61,075 nucleotides of DNA from an uncultured Alphaproteobacteria bacterium (GTDB lineage Bacteria; Pseudomonadota; Alphaproteobacteria; Methylaequorales; Methylaequoraceae): contig CACAYF010000011.1 of assembly GCA_902536655.1 (NCBI GenBank), positions 1 through 61,075 on the forward strand, in the 5' to 3' direction. Below the pieces are notes generated by a model that was not told the origin of the DNA, did not search any database, and saw only the letters and a program-made list of their open reading frames with translations. Position numbers and translations under genes: made by a program. Shown piece by piece: positions 35,293 to 43,310 of the stretch. How positions within the stretch are numbered: position 1 is the stretch's first letter; each line of letters opens with the position of its first letter.

Positions 35293-37099
35293 TATAGTAT
35301 TTTTCGTTTGTTATAATAGATAAAAAAGCTTCACCATATTTCTCCAATTTTTGTGGTCCTACTCCATTTAGCTTTCCCATCTCCCTAATTGTTTGAGGTT
35401 TATGAAGTAGCATTTGATGAAGAGTCGCATCTGGGAAAATTATGTAAGCAGGAACCCGCCTTTTGCGTGCCAATTCCAAACGTTTAGATTTTAATGCCGA
35501 GAATAATTCTTTTTCATCATCAAGTGTTGCAGTATCAATAGTTTCAGGTTTTATTCTTTTTGATTTAATAGGCTGATTAAATTCAATCTTACGATAAAAA
35601 TATTCGTCTTCTCCTCTAAGAACCATTTCACCCTTTGGAGTAATTTGTAATGCACCATAGCGCTGAATATTTATTAGCAAATAATTTGCTGACACCATCT
35701 GTCGAATAAATGTTTTCCAAAAATCAGTCGTCGCTGTTCGCCCTACTCCAAATGTTTTAATTGAATCGTGTCCTTTTGCTTTTACTTTGTCACTTAAAAC
35801 CCCTCTCAGTACATCAACAATATGTCCCGAACCAAAATATTGACCTGTACGATATATAGCTGATAAAACCATTTGTGCATACTCTGTCCCTTCAATCATT
35901 TGAGGTGGATTAAGGCAGTTATCGCACTTTCCGCAAGTTTCGCAGGTTTCTTTAAAATATGACAAGAGTGTTTGACGCCTACAAGTAGCAGAATCGCAAT
36001 ACGCAATCAATGCGTCTAATCGTTTATGCTCTTTAATTTTAAAACTATCATGGGCATCGCTCATATCAATAAAACGTTTACGTTGAAATAAATCCTGTAA
36101 ACCAAAAATTAGCAATGTGTCAGCCTCCAAACCGTCTCGGCCTGCTCTTCCAATTTCTTGATAGAAAGCTTCCATACTACTTGGTAAACTTATATGAGCA
36201 ATGTATCTAACGTCAGCTTTGTCGATTCCCATCCCAAAAGCTATTGTTGCACAAACTACAACATTGTCTTCAGTCATAAATTTATCTTGGGTATCAATTT
36301 TTATCTGAGTATCTAATCCAGCATGAAACGGATAGGCATTGAATCCCTCTGATCTCAAAAATTCAGAACATTGTTCAGTGAGTTTTTGAGATAAACAATA
36401 CACAATACCTGATTGATTTTTTCTATTTTCTAAGAACTCAATGAGTTGAGCTTTCCAATTGTTAGTTTTTTGTTGAACAGCTAAAGAAAGGTTTGGACGA
36501 TTAAAACCATGAAGAAATATTTTACCTTTTCCATTAGTTAATTTGTTATTAATATCAGAACGTGTCTCCTCATCAGCTGTTGCAGTAAATGCTGAAATAA
36601 TCGCTTGAGGAAAATGATTTTGAAGTTCTTTTAAGAGCTCATACTCTCGTCTAAAATCACTACCCCATTTAGAAATACAGTGAGCTTCATCAACAACAAA
36701 CATACTGATGTTCAATGGTTTTAATGCACATATCATTTCATTACGCATTAATGATTCAGGCGAGATATATAAAATTTTAATTGTTTTATTTTTAAAGTCT
36801 TCCCATACTTGATTCCTTTTGGACTCAGCCATTCCAGAGTGAACACGTTCAGCATTGACACCTAAATCTCTCAAGCCAATAACTTGGTCATCCATAAGAG
36901 CTACAAGTGGCGACACCACAATAGTCTGATTCTCAAAGAGCAATGCTGGGAGTTGAAAGCATAAAGATTTTCCTGCTCCTGTGGGCATTACTGCTAACAA
37001 TTTTTTTTTCTGCATTAAATGATTAATAATTTCCTCTTGCCCTGGTCTAAAAGAGGAAAACCCAAATACATCTTCAAGAGTTTTAGCTAGATCGTTCAT
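35285..37099 (-). CDS. recQ: ATP-dependent DNA helicase RecQ
   Basis: A 604-residue RecQ: Walker A MPTGAGKSLCFQLP, DEAH-type VVDEAHCISKWGSDFR, motif VI YQEIGRAGRDGL, a zinc-binding RQC domain (CRRQTLL, CETCGKCDNC) and a C-terminal HRDC domain (PDATLHQMLLHKP, GVGPQKLEKYG). Length and order are complete. It unwinds recombination and replication intermediates. It overlaps a GIY-YIG gene upstream and the SNase-like gene downstream. A second, broken HRDC relative lies in the island at 20599-20723. Confidence 0.96.
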   Translation of the reverse strand: MNDLAKTLEDVFGFSSFRPGQEEIINHLMQKKKLLAVMPTGAGKSLCFQLPALLFENQTIVVSPLVALMDDQVIGLRDLGVNAERVHSGMAESKRNQVWEDFKNKTIKILYISPESLMRNEMICALKPLNISMFVVDEAHCISKWGSDFRREYELLKELQNHFPQAIISAFTATADEETRSDINNKLTNGKGKIFLHGFNRPNLSLAVQQKTNNWKAQLIEFLENRKNQSGIVYCLSQKLTEQCSEFLRSEGFNAYPFHAGLDTQIKIDTQDKFMTEDNVVVCATIAFGMGIDKADVRYIAHISLPSSMEAFYQEIGRAGRDGLEADTLLIFGLQDLFQRKRFIDMSDAHDSFKIKEHKRLDALIAYCDSATCRRQTLLSYFKETCETCGKCDNCLNPPQMIEGTEYAQMVLSAIYRTGQYFGSGHIVDVLRGVLSDKVKAKGHDSIKTFGVGRTATTDFWKTFIRQMVSANYLLINIQRYGALQITPKGEMVLRGEDEYFYRKIEFNQPIKSKRIKPETIDTATLDDEKELFSALKSKRLELARKRRVPAYIIFPDATLHQMLLHKPQTIREMGKLNGVGPQKLEKYGEAFLSIITNEKYYND

Positions 37100-37361
37100 A
37101 AATTTTTTTTATAATTTTTAGTTTGTCTTTGTGACATAATTTTTTGATACGATACTCTTCTTTGGATGCGTCACTTTTATTTTCATACGCTGAGCTTTTA
37201 TATACTAGTTTAAGTGGACGAAGACTGGCACAATACTTAGATGCTTTTTTATTATCCTTTTGGTGTTCATCGAATCGTCGTTCGACATCAGTTGTAATGC
37301 CTGTATACAAAGTTTTATTCCTGCATTGGATTATGTAGACCCACCAGTTCTTCATATTCAA
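37083..37361 (-). CDS. GIY-YIG nuclease-superfamily protein
   Basis: A 92-residue UPF0213/YhbQ-like single-domain protein. WWVYIIQCRNKTLYTGITTDVERR gives the GIY-YIG core (VYI...YTG) with the catalytic Arg, and KYCASLRPLKLVYKS is the conserved second part. Small members have nuclease activity on structured DNA. The stop overlaps the recQ start, indicating an operon with recQ. Confidence 0.92.
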   Translation of the reverse strand: MNMKNWWVYIIQCRNKTLYTGITTDVERRFDEHQKDNKKASKYCASLRPLKLVYKSSAYENKSDASKEEYRIKKLCHKDKLKIIKKIYERSS

Positions 37362-37388
37362 ATATTATATATGATTTTTCTTTCGCTG

Positions 37389-37421
37389 CCCTCAAAAATT
37401 AAAGAGAATAATTTAAGAAAA
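37389..37421. repeat. Dispersed 33-bp repeat, copy 2
   Basis: Matches 33277-33309 at 28 of 33 bases. Lies just upstream of the GIY-YIG start, in the region that would hold its promoter. Confidence 0.4.
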
Positions 37422-37462
37422 ATTTTTTTTAAACTTTTAATTGGATTTATATTTATACTAAT

Positions 37463-37723
37463 TTAGTTAAAGTCGAGCCAATTAATTGTTGCTCTTATCC
37501 CAATCACAAAATACATCACTTCCATCAAAGTTCTTGGTATGTCTTTATCTTTTATGCCCATAATAATCCATATAAGACATGAAAAACTGCAAATAATCCA
37601 ACCAATAGATTGAGACGATACTTTTGCATTTCCAAGGACATACGCTCCGATTACTGCTAAAAAAAAACCAAACCATCTCCAATAATCAACTTTTTTAAAG
37701 GGTGTATTTACTTTTTCATTCAT
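37463..37723 (-). CDS. Small three-span membrane protein
   Basis: An 86-residue protein with hydrophobic stretches at about 14-30 (FGFFLAVIGAYVLGNAKV), 36-53 (IGWIICSFSCLIWIIMGI) and 64-80 (LMEVMYFVIGIRATI). The layout resembles half of a PnuC/SWEET-like unit but no family is assigned. Stands alone. Confidence 0.6.
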   Translation of the reverse strand: MNEKVNTPFKKVDYWRWFGFFLAVIGAYVLGNAKVSSQSIGWIICSFSCLIWIIMGIKDKDIPRTLMEVMYFVIGIRATINWLDFN

Positions 37724-37813
37724 TTTATAAAACTTTCAGTTATTCATTATTATTATTAATTAAAATTTTAATTGAAGTTAATAGTGAAATTATTGCGTTA
37801 ATACAAACAAAAT

Positions 37814-37964
37814 TTTTATATTTCTAACCTTAGTCCTTTTTTTTTCTAATGGTTATTTCTAATAATAACTTTTTGATTCAGTTCGATCAAAATACGGTAA
37901 GGAGAACAATTCATACTCAATTAAAGTTAAACCTGGTGATTTGGAAAAAAGAATAAACAACTAA
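37814..37964 (+). pseudogene. Decayed small secreted protein (relative of 33342-33551)
   Basis: The frame gives a signal-peptide-like helix KIFIFLTLVLFFSNGYF, three consecutive TAA codons (37860-37868), and then LFDSVRSKYGKENNSYSIKV up to a TAA at 37962-37964. The second part matches FINDVRDKFGNSEKSYSVKM of the gene at 33342-33551. No start codon precedes it. It looks like a broken member of the same family. It fills most of the 283-base gap here. Confidence 0.5.
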
Positions 37965-38006
37965 CTAAAAATAAGAAAAATTTAATAATTAAAAAATAAT
38001 AATTAC

Positions 38007-39203
38007 TTAATTATAATTTGGTTTCGCGAGAATCCTTGTAGCTTTGTCAATTCCATCCAATGTTAACGGCACCATCCGATTCTTAAAAATATCTTTTATT
38101 ATCATGGTAGATTCTGAATACTCCCAATATTTTTCGATAACTGGATTTATCCATATATATGACGGCCATTGAGTAATAGCTCTTTCCAGCCAAACTCTTC
38201 CAGGTTCATCGTTAAAATGTTCATTACCTCCCCCTGGAATTATAATTTCGTATGGACTCATAGTGGCATCTCCAACAAAGATACATTTAAATTCTTTTCC
38301 ATAAGTTCTTATAACATCATATGTTGATAACCTTTCATTCCATCTTCTGTTATTGTTTCTCCAAATACCCTCATATAAGCAGTTATGGAAGTAAAAATAA
38401 TGAAGATTTTTAAATACATTACCAGCAGCTGAAAAAAGTTGTTCAACTTGCTCGATATGACTGTCCATGGAGCCACCAACATCTAAAAACAATAAAACTT
38501 TGATTGAATTTTCTCTTTCTTTTTTGGTTTTGATGTTCAAAATTCCATTTTTTGCTGTATCTGATATTGTTTCTTCAATATCCAACTCGTGGTTTATTCC
38601 AGTTCTAGCCCATTGTCTTAATTTTTTTAAAGCTACTTTAAAACTTCTATTATTAAATTCCTTGGTATTATCAAAATCCTTAAAAATCCTTTTATCCCAA
38701 ACTTTTATTGCCTTTCCATGAAGTCTTTTATCCTGGCCAATTCTTATGCCCTCAGGATTATATCCATATGCTCCGAATGGAGAGGTTCCAGAAGTTCCAA
38801 TCCATTTATTTCCACCTTGATGTCTTTTTTTTTGATCTTTTAATCTTTGTTTTAAAGTTTTTAAAAGCTTTTCAATACCACCTTGGGATTTGATTCTGTT
38901 AATTTCGTCCTCTGTGAAATATCTGTTAAACATTTGTTTAATCCAATCATCAGGTATATCCATAGATGACATCACATCTTCTAACTCAATTCTTTCAATC
39001 GATTTGAAAAATTCGCCAAAAACTAAGTCAAACCTATCAAAAAGTTTTTCATCTTTTATTAAACACGTTCTAGCCAAATAATAAAATGCATTAACATCGT
39101 ATGAAATTACTTGATTATCTAAAGCATTGAGAAGATTTAAAAATTCATTCAGCGATACAGGTATTTTGGCATTTTTTAATTTAAAGAAAAAATCTAAAAA
39201 CAT
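38007..39203 (-). CDS. VWA-domain protein, CoxE-like
   Basis: A 398-residue protein. The N-terminal helical part (FKLKNAKIPVSLNEFLNLL) is typical of the CoxE/YehP group, and the C-terminal von Willebrand A domain begins LLFLDVGGSMDSHIEQVEQL, giving the metal-binding DxGxS motif. Partners are MoxR-type AAA+ ATPases, and the adjacent upstream gene is one. These pairs mature metal- or cofactor-enzymes such as CO dehydrogenase or methanol dehydrogenase. The enzyme served here is not in the window. Four bases separate the two genes. Confidence 0.9.
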   Translation of the reverse strand: MFLDFFFKLKNAKIPVSLNEFLNLLNALDNQVISYDVNAFYYLARTCLIKDEKLFDRFDLVFGEFFKSIERIELEDVMSSMDIPDDWIKQMFNRYFTEDEINRIKSQGGIEKLLKTLKQRLKDQKKRHQGGNKWIGTSGTSPFGAYGYNPEGIRIGQDKRLHGKAIKVWDKRIFKDFDNTKEFNNRSFKVALKKLRQWARTGINHELDIEETISDTAKNGILNIKTKKERENSIKVLLFLDVGGSMDSHIEQVEQLFSAAGNVFKNLHYFYFHNCLYEGIWRNNNRRWNERLSTYDVIRTYGKEFKCIFVGDATMSPYEIIIPGGGNEHFNDEPGRVWLERAITQWPSYIWINPVIEKYWEYSESTMIIKDIFKNRMVPLTLDGIDKATRILAKPNYN

Positions 39204-39207
39204 AAAC

Positions 39208-40047
39208 TTAATCTTCTCTCCTTGACATAAAAGCTAATTGTTCAAAAAGTTGAATATCTTGCTCATTTTTAATCAGTGCCCCATGAAGCTTTGGTAGTAT
39301 GTTCTTTCCATCTGATTTCAAATCTTTGGAGTCCAAATCCTCTACTAATAAAAGTTTTATCCAATCAAGAGCTTCTGATGTGGATGGTTTTTTTTTTAAT
39401 CCTGGAACTTCTCTTATCTGAAAAAATTTTTTAAGTGCAGTCTCTAATAATGATTTTTTTATGTCTGGAAAATGAACTTCAACTATTTTTCTTAGTGTAT
39501 CAATTTCAGGGAATTGAATATAATGAAAGAAACATCTCCTTAAAAACGCCTCAGGAAGCTCTTTTTCATTATTGGAGGTTATTATTATTATTGGTCTATG
39601 ATTAGCTTTAATAACTTTTCCTGTTTCGTAAATGTAAAACTCCATTTTATCCAACTCTTGAAGTAAATCATTAGGGAACTCAATATCAGCTTTATCGATT
39701 TCATCAATTAAAAGAACTGATTTTTTCGTTGTTTCAAAAGATTCCCATATTTTACCTTTTTTGATATACCTAGAAATGTCTTTTATTTCTTCTCCAAGCT
39801 GACTGTCCCTTAATCTACTAACAGCGTCGTACTCATATAAGCCTTGCTGTGCCTTTGTCGTCGACTTTATGCTCCATTCAATTATTTCTAATTTTAAACT
39901 TTTGGCAATCTGTCTTGCTAACTCTGTCTTACCAGTACCTGGTTCTCCTTTAACTAGTAATGGTTTCTCTAGAGCAATTGATGCATTTACAGCAACAGTT
40001 AAGTCAATTGTCGAAATATAATTTTTACTTCCTGAGAATTCCATCAA
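39208..40047 (-). CDS. MoxR-family AAA+ ATPase
   Basis: A 279-residue MoxR/CoxD-like ATPase: Walker A VKGEPGTGKTELARQ near residue 32, Walker B LLIDEIDKADIEF near residue 127, sensor 1 PIIIITSNNEKELPEAFLRR, and a C-terminal helical lid. MoxR proteins act as chaperones with VWA partners, the next gene. No N-terminal extension. Promoter region upstream is very AT-rich (40048-40251, about 200 bases with no evident feature). Confidence 0.92.
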   Translation of the reverse strand: MMEFSGSKNYISTIDLTVAVNASIALEKPLLVKGEPGTGKTELARQIAKSLKLEIIEWSIKSTTKAQQGLYEYDAVSRLRDSQLGEEIKDISRYIKKGKIWESFETTKKSVLLIDEIDKADIEFPNDLLQELDKMEFYIYETGKVIKANHRPIIIITSNNEKELPEAFLRRCFFHYIQFPEIDTLRKIVEVHFPDIKKSLLETALKKFFQIREVPGLKKKPSTSEALDWIKLLLVEDLDSKDLKSDGKNILPKLHGALIKNEQDIQLFEQLAFMSRRED

Positions 40048-40251
40048 ATTTATACCTTTTTAAATTTTTTAGATTTTTACTAATTTACAAAAAGAATATT
40101 AAAAAATAACGTTTTTAGTTTATTAATGAATAAAAAGTATAAAAAATCAATTTGCAAAATTAAATTGTACATTAAAATACAATTTAAAAAAAATAATAAT
40201 AGAAAAAAAAATTTAATATATTATCTTAAAACAATAACAAAAGGATAAATT

Positions 40252-40494
40252 ATGAAAAAAATTATTTTATGCCTAGCTGCTGCTTTCGTCATTTCAACAA
40301 GTGCTGAAGCTTGTCCTTATCAAAAAATGGCTGAAGTTGATTCAAAATTATTTTCCAACAAAAGTTCAATCAATACAGAAACTTTTGCACAGATATCTAA
40401 TCTCAGATCTCAAGGAGCTGAAAAATTAGAAATCGGTGAGCTCGACAACGCTGAAGAAATCTTTGATAGAGCTCTGGCACTACTAAACAACTAA
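40252..40494 (+). CDS. Small secreted protein, unknown
   Basis: An 80-residue protein with a good Shine-Dalgarno (AAAGGAT upstream) and signal peptide IILCLAAAFVISTSAEA. The mature part begins CPYQKMAEVD and has a helical hairpin pattern (GAEKLEIGELDNAEEIFDRA). No family known. It is a single-gene unit with its own strong terminator. It is divergent from the MoxR gene. Confidence 0.72.
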   Translation: MKKIILCLAAAFVISTSAEACPYQKMAEVDSKLFSNKSSINTETFAQISNLRSQGAEKLEIGELDNAEEIFDRALALLNN

Positions 40495-40502
40495 TCCATA
40501 AC

Positions 40503-40534
40503 AATAAAGAGAATGAATTTTCATTCTCTTTATT
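40503..40534 (+). terminator. Hairpin terminator after small secreted gene
   Basis: A 14-base perfect stem: AATAAAGAGAATGA (40503-40516) with TCATTCTCTTTATT (40521-40534) around a four-base loop, immediately after the stop at 40494. AT-rich stem but long; the right arm supplies a T-rich stretch. Confidence 0.8.
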
Positions 40535-40684
40535 ATCCTGTTAATTATTCTAAACAAAATCTAAAAAAATTACATGTTTGAGCCCTTTAAACATTAACGT
40601 ATTATGAACAAGCTTATCAGGGTTAATTAAGTTTAAATTAGTATTTTGGGTGCAATTATTAATATTAACATAAAGGAGAAAACA

Positions 40685-40762
40685 ATGGCTTGGACAAAAC
40701 CAACTATTTCTGAAATCTCAGTAGGACTTGAAATCAATTCTTACGCTTGCGCTGAAAAGTAA
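40685..40762 (+). CDS. pqqA: PqqA, pyrroloquinoline quinone precursor peptide (orphan)
   Basis: A 25-residue peptide, MAWTKPTISEISVGLEINSY then ACAEK. The N-terminal (A)W(T)KP.. and the G-L-E-I-N-x-Y core match alphaproteobacterial PqqA, and the two residues that are joined to form PQQ fall at Glu16 and Tyr20, exactly canonical. A strong ribosome site AAAGGAG (40672-40678) lies six bases upstream, and a hairpin terminator follows. None of pqqB, C, D or E is in the window, so the peptide gene is an orphan here; the rest must be elsewhere if PQQ is made. It lies just beyond the MoxR/VWA pair, whose families mature PQQ alcohol dehydrogenases in methylotrophs. Confidence 0.9.
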   Translation: MAWTKPTISEISVGLEINSYACAEK

Positions 40763-40790
40763 ATAAGTAGAGATTTTCATGTATTTAATG

Positions 40791-40821
40791 AGCCTGACTT
40801 AATTTAGTCAGGCTTTTTTTT
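40791..40821 (+). terminator. Rho-independent terminator after pqqA
   Basis: AGCCTGACT (40791-40799) pairs with AGTCAGGCT (40806-40814) around a six-base loop and is followed by seven or more T residues. A classic terminator, 28 bases after the pqqA stop, that ends at the boundary with the convergent gene. Confidence 0.92.
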
Positions 40822-41302
40822 ATATTTTATTTGACTTTAAACCATCATCAAATTTCAATTGAAAGAAATTCTTTAACGCGCTCATTTCTGGCATAAACTC
40901 CCCATCTAGAATTTTGCACTTCAAAACTCTGTTTTTATTATTTATTTCATGATTTAGTTCAAGATCTTTTCTTCCCAAAGTAAATTCTTCAAAAGAAATA
41001 TTGCCATACCAAATAAACTTTATTTTAAATTTTACAGAATTTTCAGAAATTTTATAAGGTGTAAGTTTTGAAATAATTTTAAGAGATTTATTTTTACTTT
41101 TGAAACTTACTACTCTAATTGAATTGTCTGATTCGAAATATAATCCACGAAATGATTCATAATTATTATTGTCCAAATCGTCTGCAGGAAAACACGATAG
41201 GCCTTTACCAACTGGTCTACTTTGAAGTTCAAAATGCACTAAAAAGTTTAAGAAAATCGTGATAAAAAATATTTTTATGATGTTTAGCATAAGATATGTC
41301 AT
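40820..41302 (-). CDS. Secreted protein, unknown function
   Basis: A 160-residue protein with an N-terminal signal (NIIKIFFITIFLNFLVHF) and a beta-rich mature part with two Cys (GLSCFPAD, VLKCKIL). An alternative start is at 41290 (MLNIIKIFF). Similar in style to the proteins at 42209, 43311 and 44409, with the recurrent FRGLYFESDN-type beta segment, so these may be distant relatives. Function unknown. Confidence 0.66.
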   Translation of the reverse strand: MTYLMLNIIKIFFITIFLNFLVHFELQSRPVGKGLSCFPADDLDNNNYESFRGLYFESDNSIRVVSFKSKNKSLKIISKLTPYKISENSVKFKIKFIWYGNISFEEFTLGRKDLELNHEINNKNRVLKCKILDGEFMPEMSALKNFFQLKFDDGLKSNKI

Positions 41303-41316
41303 ATAAAAAGTTGTTA

Positions 41317-41889
41317 TTATTGAGCTTTATTTTCAATTTCAATAATCAAATCGTTTGAGTTGCACCATGTTTTATTCACTTCAGTTGAAACTTGATGAAA
41401 ATTTATTATCTCGTCGAAAATTATATTACTTTTATCTTTTTTGATCCATGAATCAATTTGATTTTCTTTTAAAAACAACGGTTGCCTTCTATGAACTTTC
41501 GATAGGTATTGAAAACTATCCATAGTAACAACAACACAACCTATATTATTGTGTAGTCCAGCAAAATACAAAAAACTGTTTGGAACATAATGATAATATG
41601 GCGTCTTAAATTTTCCACTTTTTTTCCACTCATAATAACCATCACTAATAAAAACGCATCTCTTTAAGCAGGCAAAAGTTTTTTTTGTACCGATTGTTTC
41701 TGACCTTGCGTTAATAATCAAAGAATTTTTCCACTCTGGCTTTATGCCCCACTTCAATCTAACAACATTTCTAGTTTGATCTATTATAAATACATTTTGA
41801 TTAGGAGATATATTATAATTTTCATTTATATTGATATTATATTTTTTTTTAAATTTCTCTTTTGAATAAAGTACATACCTACCACACAT
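41317..41889 (-). CDS. SOS-response-associated peptidase (SRAP/YedK family)
   Basis: From ATG 41889 the protein is 190 residues and begins MCGRYVLYSKEKF: Cys2 is the catalytic residue that forms a thiazolidine with abasic sites in single-stranded DNA after Met removal, so the longer frame from 41928 must be wrong. Conserved elements are NISPNQNVFII, LKWGIKPEWKNSLIINARSE with Asn and Glu, and CVFISDGYYEWKK. It shields abasic sites during replication. It follows two tiny CxxC proteins on the same strand, seven bases apart. Confidence 0.93.
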   Translation of the reverse strand: MCGRYVLYSKEKFKKKYNININENYNISPNQNVFIIDQTRNVVRLKWGIKPEWKNSLIINARSETIGTKKTFACLKRCVFISDGYYEWKKSGKFKTPYYHYVPNSFLYFAGLHNNIGCVVVTMDSFQYLSKVHRRQPLFLKENQIDSWIKKDKSNIIFDEIINFHQVSTEVNKTWCNSNDLIIEIENKAQ

Positions 41890-41896
41890 ATTTTTT

Positions 41897-42076
41897 CTAT
41901 CTTTTTTTGGATTTCCAAGTTCCGCCATATTGATAAAACAAATTATTTAATTTAGATTCTTCCAAACAGTTTTTGCATAAAAAAATCCAATTGCCTTTTT
42001 CGTCATACTTGCACCTGAATAACTCACTAAACAGATTATCACATTTAAAACACGATCTTTCTTCTCTAATTCTCAT
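41897..42076 (-). CDS. Small zinc-ribbon-like protein (two CxxC pairs)
   Basis: From ATG 42076 a 59-residue protein, MRIREERSCFKCDNLFSEL ending in a basic tail. CFKC and CKNC pairs, plus a Cys in LFRCKYD, suggest a zinc ribbon. I choose 42076 since the preceding gene stops at 42078, giving a TAATATG coupling. Lies seven bases upstream of SRAP. No family recognised. Confidence 0.65.
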   Translation of the reverse strand: MRIREERSCFKCDNLFSELFRCKYDEKGNWIFLCKNCLEESKLNNLFYQYGGTWKSKKR

Positions 42077-42077
42077 A

Positions 42078-42212
42078 TTAAGACAACTGTTTGAAACAGT
42101 CATCACAAACGAGAGAATTTAAATTAAAATAATTTAAACCTGAAGAATGGTTAGGCAATGGAGCGTCACAGTTTTTACAAACCTTCAATTCTATATCATC
42201 TCTATCGGTCAT
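42078..42212 (-). CDS. Tiny zinc-ribbon-like protein (44 residues)
   Basis: ATG 42212 to TAA 42078-42080. The peptide has paired motifs CKNC and CDDC (MTDRDDIELKVCKNCDAP, LVCDDCFKQLS), a minimal zinc ribbon. Its ATG overlaps the stop of the secreted-protein gene upstream by four bases, and it is coupled to the next CxxC gene. The four genes from 42556 to 41317 form one tight operon. Confidence 0.68.
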   Translation of the reverse strand: MTDRDDIELKVCKNCDAPLPNHSSGLNYFNLNSLVCDDCFKQLS

Positions 42213-42556
42213 GATTTAAATTTACACTTAATAATAACTTCGTTCATGTAATCATCAAACTTATTATTTAAATTAGTAATGGTTTTAATTTTTAAAGTTT
42301 TTTTATAACAATTTTTTCTTATAAAAGTCAAAATTTCATGTTTGTATTTTTGGGGTACAAATTCGTTAAATTCTTCATTGAATAGAAACTTTAAATCTTT
42401 TGTTTTAGATTTGAATTCTAAATGACCAAATAATAACTTTTTATCATCACAGTTAACAATTTTTTCATTTTTCTCTAAAATATTATCAATTACACAGAAA
42501 TCTGAGGAAAACAAATTAAAACCAAAAAAATATATAAAAATTGAAAACTTTTGCAT
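42209..42556 (-). CDS. Secreted protein, unknown function
   Basis: A 115-residue protein with a signal peptide (FSIFIYFFGFNLFS) and a Lys-rich mature chain with four Cys (FCVIDN, VNCDDK, NCYKK, IKCKFK) that could form two disulfides. First gene of the operon with the CxxC proteins and SRAP. No family known. The 278 bases upstream, toward cspA, hold one weak inverted repeat (CCACCTTG 42591-42598 / CAAGGTGG 42628-42635) and nothing else clear. Confidence 0.6.
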   Translation of the reverse strand: MQKFSIFIYFFGFNLFSSDFCVIDNILEKNEKIVNCDDKKLLFGHLEFKSKTKDLKFLFNEEFNEFVPQKYKHEILTFIRKNCYKKTLKIKTITNLNNKFDDYMNEVIIKCKFKS

Positions 42557-42834
42557 TTAAAATTTAAAATTTAATATTATTTATATTTTGCCACCTTGTA
42601 ATAGTAAATATTTTATTGAAGCAAAAGCAAGGTGGTTACACATCTTAAATTTAATTATTGTTTTTTTAAATATTAAAACTATCTAAATATGAGAACATGG
42701 TTATAATAAGATAAATAAATGGTGTTGACTCACTAAATAATATTTCTTTAAAATAGAATATCATTAAGATTCAATCAATTTATTTAGTTCTTAGAATTTA
42801 AAAATCTAAGTTCGTTTATATAATAAGGAGAAAA

Positions 42835-43035
42835 ATGATAAAAGGTAAAGTTAAATGGTTCAATTTTAAAAAAGGGTATGGATTTATACAACCTGAAGAT
42901 GGTTCTAAAGACGTTTTCGTTCACAAAACTGCTTTGAAAAGTTCAGGCATAGACAATTTGGAAGAAGGCCAGGATATAACATTTGAGATCGCTGAAGAAA
43001 ACGGTAAAAATTCAGCTGTTAATCTTAAAGTTTGA
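42835..43035 (+). CDS. Cold-shock protein (CspA family)
   Basis: A 66-residue single OB-fold protein with both RNA-binding motifs: [11 protein letters not shown] (RNP1) and DVFVHKTAL (RNP2), beginning [14 protein letters not shown]. Binds single-stranded RNA/DNA as an RNA chaperone. Ribosome site AAGGAG just upstream. The long upstream gap contains a small hairpin CTTAGA (42790-42795) / TCTAAG (42805-42810) in the probable 5' leader, as often seen for cold-shock mRNAs. Confidence 0.95.
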   Translation: MIKGKVKWFNFKKGYGFIQPEDGSKDVFVHKTALKSSGIDNLEEGQDITFEIAEENGKNSAVNLKV

Positions 43036-43069
43036 TTCAAAGTCCAACTCATCTAACATTATTTTTCTT

Positions 43070-43228
43070 CTAATTCTTGCAGATCATATTCAAATGATCA
43101 AGCTCAGAAGCTTTTACTTCCAATTGATCTTTTATCGATATAAAACTTTTGTTCATTTTTATGAATAAATACATAAGTATAACCATGATCATAATTAAAA
43201 AAAATAAACCAAGATCAATTTTTGACAT
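43070..43228 (-). CDS. Small single-span membrane protein (52 residues)
   Basis: ATG 43228 to TAG 43070-43072, with ribosome site AAAGGAG reading on the minus strand (43240-43246). Residues 6-23 (LGLFFLIMIMVILMYLFI) form one transmembrane helix; the rest is a short amphipathic helix (DQLEVKASELDHLNMI). Convergent with the cold-shock gene. No family known. The ribosome site and membrane pattern support it. Confidence 0.62.
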   Translation of the reverse strand: MSKIDLGLFFLIMIMVILMYLFIKMNKSFISIKDQLEVKASELDHLNMICKN

Positions 43229-43310
43229 TTGGGAATTTTCTCCTTTAATTATAAAATAAAATAAGTCAGTTAAACTGCAAGTTACCTATTTCTACCACAA
43301 TTCTACCATA

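Noticed and set aside
42591-42635. Inverted repeat CCACCTTG / CAAGGTGG as terminator or riboswitch upstream of the cold-shock gene
   Set aside because: The arms are short with a 29-base loop and no T-run, so it is not convincing for either role.
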